Source of the DNA: SAR324 cluster bacterium
Lineage (GTDB): Bacteria; SAR324; NAC60-12
Assembly (NCBI GenBank): GCA_028822475.1
Contig: JAPKDT010000149.1
Coordinates: 1 to 5,431, forward strand
DNA length: 5,431 nt
Direction of reading: 5' to 3'
Shown: positions 1 through 5,431 of the stretch, in pieces
How the letters are laid out: every line of letters starts with the position of its first letter
Numbering within the stretch: the first letter of the stretch is position 1
The notes under the pieces: generated by a model
The model's database searches: none
What the model saw: the letters and a program-made list of their open reading frames with translations, nothing else
Told to the model about the DNA's origin: nothing
Position numbers and translations under genes: made by a program

Positions 1-1565
1 GCAGAAAAGGGAGTGCTTGCAGAAATTTTCTGTACCCGACCGTTAGCTGCCAAGTGTTCGAGCAGTTTAAAAATAGTCACGATTTTTGCCTGTTCTGCCA
101 GAATATCGGCGAGTGAAGCGGCAGAAAACTGTTGCTCAGGATTGGACTTGAGCTGTGACTGGATTTTTAATGAAAGCTCAATCACGTCTCCTGCAGCACG
201 TTTTCCGGCTTCTACACCGGGTTGATGATAGGCATTGATACCGATCAGCGATGCATATAAGCCGACTGCACGTTCAAAAAGCGAGATCAAAGCACCGAGA
301 CTTTGCGGATTAAGTTCTTCCAGCGTGATGGTGAGTGACTGACGTCCATTTTGAAAAAGAGCCGCGCTTGTTCCAAGCATAAAACCCTGCAGAAAATCTC
401 CGGAGGTGATTCCGGGTTCAACCTCAATACTCGGGTGTTTCCTGTCTTTGAGTACCTCGATGAAAGTTACGAAAAAATCCGCGGGTCCTTCACGCAGTTG
501 CTGCACAAACGCATGTTGATCAGTTGAACCTTTGTTACCGTAAACGCTTAGTCCCTGGTGTACTGTTTTTCCTTCCAAATCTTTTTCTTTGCCTAAAGAT
601 TCCATCACCAACTGCTGCAGGTAACGGCTGAATAGCAGCAGTCTGTCTTTGTAGGGCAGCATCACCATCGCTTTTTCGCCTTTTCCCGAACCTGCATGAT
701 GCCACATCCAGGCCAGCATAGCAGCAGGGTTTTTGCGGACATCCTTACGGCGTGTCAGCTCATCCATGATTTTTGCGCCATGCAGAATTTCCACAATGTC
801 CAGTCCCTGCAAAGCGGCAGGGAGCATTCCAACCGCGGATAGAACTGAAGTTCGACCACCGATCCAATCCCACATAGGAAAACGCCGCAACCAGGTTTCT
901 TTTTTTGCAAGTTGGTCAAGCTTACTCTTTTCACCTGTGACTGCAACCGCGTGTCGGCTGAAATCAAGTCCGTAATTTTCATAATGGTGACGCACCTCCA
1001 GCATTGCATTACGCGTTTCTTTTGTGCCTCCAGATTTGGAAATAACTAGGGTCAGAGTTGCATTTAATTGGTCTCCGATCTCAGTCATGACATGATCAAT
1101 TCCGTCCGGATCAGTATTGTCGAGAAAATAAAACCGCATGCGGTCTGACTTAGACGCAAGTGCGTTTTGTACGAATTGCGGTCCAAGTGCCGAACCGCCA
1201 ATTCCAAGTAACAACACATTCCGGAAAGAATCTGCTTTTTGAGGAATGATTTTGTTCTGTTGAATTTCCTGCGTAAACTGCTGAATATTTTTCAGTGTAA
1301 CCCTGATCTGGTTTTTAATTTCAGACGACGGAGCAAGTTCAGAATTCCGCAACCAATAATGTCCTACCATGCGATTTTCATCAGGGTTTGCGAGGCTGCC
1401 ATTTTCCAGTTCCTGCATTTGTTGAAAGGCCTGTTGAAAAAGTTTTTGAGCAGAATTTGGCAGCACATCAGGAACATTCATCAGTGATGTGTCAAGTGAG
1501 ATGCCTAGCTCTGGTAGCTCGAGGTAATGCTGCTGAAAAATATCCCAGGAAGCTGAGTTATTCAT
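1..1565 (-). CDS. pgi: Glucose-6-phosphate isomerase, 3' end cut off by the window edge
   Basis: This cytoplasmic enzyme interconverts glucose-6-phosphate and fructose-6-phosphate in glycolysis and gluconeogenesis. The frame is open from the ATG at 1565 to position 1 (521 codons plus two bases). Family members of this subgroup are about 530 residues (from memory), so only a few codons and the stop are missing. Visible motifs are ENRMVGHYWLRN (63-74), the sugar-phosphate-binding GIGGSALG (121-128) and SKSGGTKET (176-184), DWIGGRTS (233-240), ESLGK with the likely catalytic Glu322, GSTDQH with the likely catalytic His351, and QPGVEAGK with the likely catalytic Lys455. GGRTS rather than GGRYS, together with the N-terminal motif, points to the cyanobacterial/deltaproteobacterial subgroup rather than the E. 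coli type. All motifs stay in one frame, so there is no frameshift. The gene starts 24 nt after the glycosyltransferase stop. No Shine-Dalgarno sequence precedes the ATG, but the N-terminal length fits the family. Confidence 0.96.
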   Translation of the reverse strand, partial: MNNSASWDIFQQHYLELPELGISLDTSLMNVPDVLPNSAQKLFQQAFQQMQELENGSLANPDENRMVGHYWLRNSELAPSSEIKNQIRVTLKNIQQFTQEIQQNKIIPQKADSFRNVLLLGIGGSALGPQFVQNALASKSDRMRFYFLDNTDPDGIDHVMTEIGDQLNATLTLVISKSGGTKETRNAMLEVRHHYENYGLDFSRHAVAVTGEKSKLDQLAKKETWLRRFPMWDWIGGRTSVLSAVGMLPAALQGLDIVEILHGAKIMDELTRRKDVRKNPAAMLAWMWHHAGSGKGEKAMVMLPYKDRLLLFSRYLQQLVMESLGKEKDLEGKTVHQGLSVYGNKGSTDQHAFVQQLREGPADFFVTFIEVLKDRKHPSIEVEPGITSGDFLQGFMLGTSAALFQNGRQSLTITLEELNPQSLGALISLFERAVGLYASLIGINAYHQPGVEAGKRAAGDVIELSLKIQSQLKSNPEQQFSAASLADILAEQAKIVTIFKLLEHLAANGRVQKISASTPFS

Positions 1566-1589
1566 GTTAAGTTTTTGGCTGGTTTATTT

Positions 1590-2645
1590 TTATGTTAAAT
1601 CCTTCAGTCTTTTCTCACACAATTCTGTGGTAATTTCGGAGTCCGAAAGCTGTTGAAGACATCCTCCGTGCGGACAATTTTTTAACTTACAAATTTCAGG
1701 AGTGTCCAGTTTGGGAGTGACAACCCATTTCTGCTGATCATACGGCCCCCAGCGTTGTGGAGTGTGAGGTTTTACTGGACAGAAAAAACCAAGCAACGGA
1801 GTTCCGGCAGCATTTGCGAGGTGCAAAGGACCGGTGCTGCTGGTGATCAGCAAAGAAGAATTTCGGATTAAGGAAAAAAATTCGGCGAGCGAAAAACGTC
1901 CTGCTATTTCTTTTACACGCTCCTTTGGAAAACCCGAAGCTAAATCATGTACTAAATTTTCTTCACCAAAAGTTCCTGTCAATAAAACGGTCCAGTTTGT
2001 CTTTTCTAGCAACAGCCGAATAATAAGCTGGTATTGTGTCTTGTTCAAATTAGGCGCGGAAGCACCACTGCCGGGATGAACGATGACATATTCAGAAAAA
2101 TTTAGTTCTGCACGGAAATTATTCCACCATGGTTCAGGTGACCACTTTTTAAATTCACTATGGGGTTGCTCCATTTCACCGGTTAGCAGTGACTTAAGCA
2201 GTGACAGGTTATATTCTGCTTCATGCTTCTGGCATTCTTTGCGGTGTTCAAAAATTCGCTGATTTAATAGGAATGAATACCATCGGTAAGCCGTACCGAT
2301 CCTCAGAGGAATTTTGGCTTTGAAAAGTGCAAACGCTAATTCTGCACGCGGATAAAAAAGGAGGGCTGCGTCAATCTTCAACTCCCCAAGCTCACGGCTG
2401 AGTCGCATAATTCCCGGCCAGCCTTTGTGTTGACTCTCTGGTTCATAAGTCAACAGGAGGTCTATGCCTTCGTATTTTTCAATCAGTGGTGCGGTGTAGG
2501 GCTGAGCTAAAAAGATGATGAAAGCAGTCGGATATTCTTTACGTAAAGCTGTGACTGCAGGTAGAGTAAGGATAGTGTCACCGATTCGATCTGTTCGGAT
2601 CAGCAGGAAACGTTCAGGAGGATTCGAGGAAGAAATTTGTGACAT
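1590..2645 (-). CDS. Glycosyltransferase family 9 (heptosyltransferase-like) protein
   Basis: This 351-residue protein is a GT-B-fold glycosyltransferase of the ADP-heptose:LPS heptosyltransferase (WaaC/WaaF) superfamily. It probably acts at the inner face of the cytoplasmic membrane, adding a sugar to LPS core or another surface glycan. The N-terminal RTDRIGDTILTLPA (17-30) is the family hallmark, and Asp23 matches the catalytic Asp of WaaC. The C-terminal nucleotide-sugar domain has VHPGSG (189-194) and SSTGPLHLANAAGTP (269-283), followed by FFCP (287-290). Most relatives have D(T/S)GPxH; here Ser270 replaces the Asp. A cysteine-rich tail (Cys319, Cys324, Cys329, Cys343) resembles tails seen in some GT9 proteins. 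There is no signal peptide or clear membrane segment. The ATG at 2645 places the hallmark at a normal distance from the N-terminus, but no good Shine-Dalgarno precedes it. It lies 34 nt after sdhB and 24 nt before pgi. The family call is firm; donor and acceptor cannot be told from sequence. Confidence 0.9.
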   Translation of the reverse strand: MSQISSSNPPERFLLIRTDRIGDTILTLPAVTALRKEYPTAFIIFLAQPYTAPLIEKYEGIDLLLTYEPESQHKGWPGIMRLSRELGELKIDAALLFYPRAELAFALFKAKIPLRIGTAYRWYSFLLNQRIFEHRKECQKHEAEYNLSLLKSLLTGEMEQPHSEFKKWSPEPWWNNFRAELNFSEYVIVHPGSGASAPNLNKTQYQLIIRLLLEKTNWTVLLTGTFGEENLVHDLASGFPKERVKEIAGRFSLAEFFSLIRNSSLLITSSTGPLHLANAAGTPLLGFFCPVKPHTPQRWGPYDQQKWVVTPKLDTPEICKLKNCPHGGCLQQLSDSEITTELCEKRLKDLT

Positions 2646-2679
2646 GAATACATTTTGCTGTTAACGACAAAAATATAAA

Positions 2680-3426
2680 CTATGCCTTAAAAATGTTTCG
2701 CATGAGTTTGCCTGTAACCTGACGACCCATTTCGGCAATTGATTCAGTCAGTGGAATAGATTTTGGACAGACCTCCACACAGTTTTGGACGTTACCGCAA
2801 TCAGCAATTCCACCTTCTTGCATCAGAGTATCAAGCCTTTCATCGGCCTTATTTTTGGCGGTTGGATGCATATTGAACAGACGTGACTGACTGATAGCAG
2901 CCGCTCCGAGAAAGTTGTTACCGCTGCTGTATTGCGGGCAGGCTTCTACACAACATCCACAGGTCATACATTCGGAAAGTTTATAAGCTGTTTCCTGATG
3001 TTCTTGGGAGAGACGGTCTCCAGGACCTAGGTCGTGGTATCCGTCTGCACCAACCCAGGCCTGTACTTTTTTAAGTGCGTCGAACATCCGTGAACGATCA
3101 ACCGCTAAATCCCTAACAACTGGAAATTTACTCATTGGTTCCAGTGTGATTGGTTTTTCGAGTTTGTCAACCAAAGCGCTACATGACTGCTGTACTTTAC
3201 CATTTATGACCATTGTACAAGTACCACAAACTTCTTCCAGACAGTTACATGCCCATACAACAGGTGAAACTTCCTCTCCCTTTACATTTACTGGATTTGC
3301 CTGAATATCCATCAAACAGGAAATTACATTTGAGTTTGGAATATAAGGGATCGTGAACATTTCCCAATAGGATACAGAACTTTCCGAATCCTGACGTTTA
3401 ATTTTGAAGGTAACAGTATCTGACAT
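2680..3426 (-). CDS. sdhB: Succinate dehydrogenase/fumarate reductase iron-sulfur subunit
   Basis: SdhB carries electrons from the flavin in SdhA through three iron-sulfur centres to the quinone site at the membrane anchor SdhC. The protein has 248 residues, normal for the family. The N-terminal ferredoxin-like domain holds the [2Fe-2S] ligands Cys62, Cys67, Cys70 and Cys82, in CNCLEEVCGTC and a later QQSC. The C-terminal domain has CMTCGCC (153-159) followed by Cys163-Pro, and Cys210, Cys216 and Cys220-Pro. By comparison with E. coli SdhB, Cys153/156/159/220 bind [4Fe-4S] and Cys163/210/216 bind [3Fe-4S]. The pieces NCLEEVCG, FPVVRDL and VDRSRMFD are what I recall from Bacillus subtilis SdhB, so this is the menaquinone-linked type. 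Cys60 and Cys158 are extra cysteines. Translation is probably coupled to sdhA: a GAGGA Shine-Dalgarno overlaps the sdhA stop. Sequence alone does not settle whether the complex runs as succinate dehydrogenase or fumarate reductase. Confidence 0.97.
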   Translation of the reverse strand: MSDTVTFKIKRQDSESSVSYWEMFTIPYIPNSNVISCLMDIQANPVNVKGEEVSPVVWACNCLEEVCGTCTMVINGKVQQSCSALVDKLEKPITLEPMSKFPVVRDLAVDRSRMFDALKKVQAWVGADGYHDLGPGDRLSQEHQETAYKLSECMTCGCCVEACPQYSSGNNFLGAAAISQSRLFNMHPTAKNKADERLDTLMQEGGIADCGNVQNCVEVCPKSIPLTESIAEMGRQVTGKLMRNIFKA

Positions 3427-3432
3427 TATCTA

Positions 3433-3437
3433 TCCTC
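3433..3437 (-). promoter_or_regulatory. Shine-Dalgarno of sdhB, overlapping the sdhA stop codon
   Basis: On the minus strand the sequence reads TGAGGATAGATAATG: GAGGA starts inside the TGA stop of sdhA and sits 6 nt before the sdhB ATG. It is the only clear Shine-Dalgarno among the four starts in the window. It supports the ATG at 3426 and suggests that ribosomes finishing sdhA re-initiate on sdhB, which would keep the two subunits in balance. Confidence 0.7.
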
Positions 3438-5370
3438 AGTCGTATTTTCTAGGGCGTGGAGTAATGAGTGAAGTGTCTACTGGCTCATAAGAAATATCTG
3501 GCCCTCCGTTCTTATAAGTCGCAATGGTAGATTTGAGCCATTTTATGTTATTATCAGAGAAACGTTTCATGTACGCTAAATGCTCGGGTTCAAAAGTATC
3601 TTCACGAACGTTTCCAGATTCTTTTTGTTTTTCAAATTCTAAATACGTCTCAGGTCGGAAATCGTTTGGCTGATTGAGATCAAATTCCGCTTTGTAATGT
3701 GAACCTCGGAATTCTTCTCTTAACAGCGCCCCCTTAGTAATTATTTTGGAAAGCTGGATCATGTTCCAGAGTTGGTTGATGAAACTCGGCACAGGATTGG
3801 ACCAGTCTTTTGTATCCAAGCATTTAATATTTTTCCAGCGTGATTCAAATTCATCAATTTTTTCAAGAGTTGCTTTCAGTTTGGTATTTTCCCTGACAAT
3901 CAAAACATTGGAAATCATCTCTTCCGCCATTTCCCTGTGCAAAGCATAAGGATTTTCATTGCCGTTCATGCTCTTGATATTTGCATAACTATCCTGCCAT
4001 TTTTTAACGGAAGAGGTATAGACTACTTCTGGTACATCTTCTGCGGCTTCCGGAACATTTTTAACATAATTGAGTACACCAGGACTCATCATCAGTCCAG
4101 TGTAGATACAGCTCAGTAATGAGTTTGCTCCAAGTCTGTTTCCACCGTGATACTGATAATCCGCTTCCCCTGCGGCATAAAGTCCGGTGATCGAAGTCAT
4201 CTGATTTTGTGGGGACTGATGGTCGATAAAACCTTCCGCTGTGCGCGTGTAATCTGTCCAGATGCCGCCCATGGAATAATGGACCGCAGGGAAAATCTCC
4301 ATCGGCTCTTCACGTGGGTCAACACCGGTGAACTTTTCGTATGTGTCTAAGATTCCACCCAGACGATGATCAAGGAATTCACGAGATTTATGAGTCAAAT
4401 CTAGATAGACTTTCATTTCGCCGTTAACACCCAGTTTATCATTAACACAAATATCATAAATTTCTCGCGCTCCAACATCGCGCGGCACCAAATTCCCAAA
4501 AAGTGGATAGCGTTCTTCGAGAAAATAAAAACGTTCTTTTTCTGGGATTTCTCTAGGTTTCCGTGAATCTCCAGCCTTTCTGGGTACCCATACCCTACCG
4601 CCTTCTCCTCTGGCAGATTCACTCATTAAACGTAACTTGTCACGACCGGGAATTGCGGATGGGTGAATTTGAATGAACTCCCCGTTACCGTATTTAGCAC
4701 CCTGCAGATAAGCAGATGTGACTGCGGTTCCAGTGCAGACCATGGAATTCGTGGAGCGTCCGTAAACTAGTCCGGGACCTCCAGTAGCTAAAATTACGGC
4801 ATCACCTTTTTCCGCTTTTATTTCTCCAGAGCGTAAATTATGAATTACAGCTCCCACACAGCGTCTATCATCGTTGAGTACCGCTCCAAGATATTCGTGA
4901 GACTCCATTTTCTCGACTAAACCCTGAACCTCATATTTACGTACTTGCTCATCAAGTGCATATAAAAGTTGTTGACCTGTGGTTGCTCCAGCAAATGCTG
5001 TGCGGTGATATAGTGTACCTCCAAATCTACGGAAATCTAGATTCCCCTCCTGGGTACGAGTAAATGGTACTCCCAATCGGTCCATAAGGTTTATGACATA
5101 CGGTGCTTGATGGCACATGTCTTTACAAAGTGGTTGGTGCGCTAAGAAATCACCACCTTTTACAGTATCATAAAAATGGATATCCGGAGAGTCACCTTCG
5201 CCTTTGATGTTTACCGCACCATTAATGCCACCCTGCGCACAGACTGAATGTGAGCGCTTGACTGGTAAAAATGATACTACCAGCACAGACATGCCAAGTT
5301 CTGCCATTTTCATGGTTGCGGCAAGTCCGGCTAATCCTCCTCCAATTACTATAACTCGTTGTTTGCTCAT
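3436..5370 (-). CDS. sdhA: Succinate dehydrogenase/fumarate reductase flavoprotein subunit
   Basis: SdhA oxidises succinate to fumarate (or the reverse) at a covalently bound FAD on the cytoplasmic side of the membrane complex. The 644-residue protein has the dinucleotide-binding GGGLAGLAA (10-18) and RSHSVCAQGG (39-48), where His41 is the expected FAD attachment site. Active-site elements are IHPSAIPG (His236), SESARGEGG (Glu251, Arg254), HYSMGGI (His364) and NRLGANSLLS (Arg412), so it looks catalytically intact. It matches Bacillus subtilis SdhA (586 residues) closely as recalled, but has extra sequence near 262-281, 374-390 and 560-620. This is the long form seen in Geobacter, Bacteroidetes and Chlamydia. 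I chose the ATG at 5370 because GGGLAGLAA then starts at residue 10. A TTG seven codons upstream, at 5391, would begin inside sdhC and is less likely. No strong Shine-Dalgarno is present. The gene follows sdhC by 14 nt and precedes sdhB by 9 nt. Confidence 0.97.
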   Translation of the reverse strand: MSKQRVIVIGGGLAGLAATMKMAELGMSVLVVSFLPVKRSHSVCAQGGINGAVNIKGEGDSPDIHFYDTVKGGDFLAHQPLCKDMCHQAPYVINLMDRLGVPFTRTQEGNLDFRRFGGTLYHRTAFAGATTGQQLLYALDEQVRKYEVQGLVEKMESHEYLGAVLNDDRRCVGAVIHNLRSGEIKAEKGDAVILATGGPGLVYGRSTNSMVCTGTAVTSAYLQGAKYGNGEFIQIHPSAIPGRDKLRLMSESARGEGGRVWVPRKAGDSRKPREIPEKERFYFLEERYPLFGNLVPRDVGAREIYDICVNDKLGVNGEMKVYLDLTHKSREFLDHRLGGILDTYEKFTGVDPREEPMEIFPAVHYSMGGIWTDYTRTAEGFIDHQSPQNQMTSITGLYAAGEADYQYHGGNRLGANSLLSCIYTGLMMSPGVLNYVKNVPEAAEDVPEVVYTSSVKKWQDSYANIKSMNGNENPYALHREMAEEMISNVLIVRENTKLKATLEKIDEFESRWKNIKCLDTKDWSNPVPSFINQLWNMIQLSKIITKGALLREEFRGSHYKAEFDLNQPNDFRPETYLEFEKQKESGNVREDTFEPEHLAYMKRFSDNNIKWLKSTIATYKNGGPDISYEPVDTSLITPRPRKYD

Positions 5371-5384
5371 CAATATATCTCTGT

Positions 5385-5431
5385 TTACCAAATTGCAGAC
5401 AGTGCGTAAAAGGCGCTGGCGGCTAAAATAA
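5385..5431 (-). CDS. sdhC: C-terminal end of succinate dehydrogenase cytochrome b subunit (partial)
   Basis: Only the last 14 complete codons and the TAA stop are in the window. They read ILAASAFYALSAIW, a hydrophobic stretch that fits the end of a membrane helix. The other two frames here either hit a stop at once or run into sdhA without a hydrophobic pattern. The gene just upstream of sdhA in a B. subtilis-type sdhCAB operon encodes the diheme cytochrome b that anchors the complex and reacts with menaquinone, so the call rests on position plus hydrophobicity. Heme ligands and the other helices lie outside the window. The stop is 14 nt before the sdhA ATG. Confidence 0.72.
   Translation of the reverse strand, partial: ILAASAFYALSAIW

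Noticed and set aside
13..225. Plus-strand open frames opposite pgi, the GT9 gene and sdhA (for example 13-225, 733-975, 1239-1487, 1834-2079, 3746-3949, 5204-5431)
   Set aside because: All are antisense to well-supported genes, have no recognisable domains, and have compositions expected of shadow frames.
755..1009. 84-codon minus-strand open frame inside pgi
   Set aside because: It overlaps pgi in another frame, and the pgi frame carries all the conserved isomerase motifs through this stretch.
1..1565. A frameshifted or degraded pgi
   Set aside because: Manual translation from 1565 to position 1 shows one uninterrupted frame with every expected motif in register. The gene is only truncated by the window edge.
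2646..2679. Intrinsic terminator between sdhB and the GT9 gene
   Set aside because: The only inverted repeat is AT-rich with a mismatch and effectively no loop, and no T-run follows it on the minus strand.
4413..4622. 69-codon minus-strand open frame inside sdhA
   Set aside because: It is out of frame with sdhA, which is intact and well conserved here. The translation shows no family features.
5371..5391. TTG at 5391 as the start of sdhA, adding seven residues
   Set aside because: It would overlap the end of sdhC. The ATG at 5370 gives the usual short N-terminus before the FAD-binding GGGLAG motif.

Overview
The window is an ordinary chromosomal stretch of a Gram-negative bacterium, with five co-directional genes on the minus strand and almost no non-coding DNA. 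Reading 5'->3' on the minus strand (window end to window start), the order is: the last codons of sdhC (cytochrome b subunit), sdhA (flavoprotein), sdhB (iron-sulfur protein), a glycosyltransferase family 9 (heptosyltransferase-like) gene, and pgi (glucose-6-phosphate isomerase), whose last few codons lie beyond position 1. The pgi reading frame is open from position 1565 to the window edge. It is identified here by translating the minus strand directly.

The succinate dehydrogenase/fumarate reductase is of the Bacillus subtilis-like, menaquinone-linked type. Subunit order is C-A-B, the SdhA and SdhB motifs closely match that family as recalled, and SdhA is the long form of about 640 residues known from deltaproteobacteria (Geobacter), Bacteroidetes and Chlamydia. 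Pgi resembles the cyanobacterial/deltaproteobacterial subgroup (ENRMVGHYWLRN near the N-terminus, GGRTS instead of GGRYS). Together with an LPS-type glycosyltransferase this suggests a deltaproteobacterium-like or related lineage (Geobacter-like, SAR324-like or similar). The assignment is inference and is not firm at phylum level.

Spacers are 14 nt (sdhC-sdhA), 9 nt (sdhA-sdhB), 34 nt (sdhB-GT9) and 24 nt (GT9-pgi). No convincing terminator or promoter is visible in any of them, so all five genes could be read from one promoter upstream of sdhC, outside the window. Functionally, sdhCAB belongs to the TCA cycle and respiratory chain at the cytoplasmic membrane. Pgi links glucose-6-phosphate and fructose-6-phosphate. 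The GT9 protein probably adds a sugar to LPS or another surface glycan.

I found no mobile element, CRISPR array, RNA gene, toxin-antitoxin pair or defence system. No gap between genes exceeds 34 bases. I see no evidence for an undescribed system. The points worth a second look are modest: the gene neighbourhood, sequence variants in the GT9 protein, and weak ribosome binding sites.
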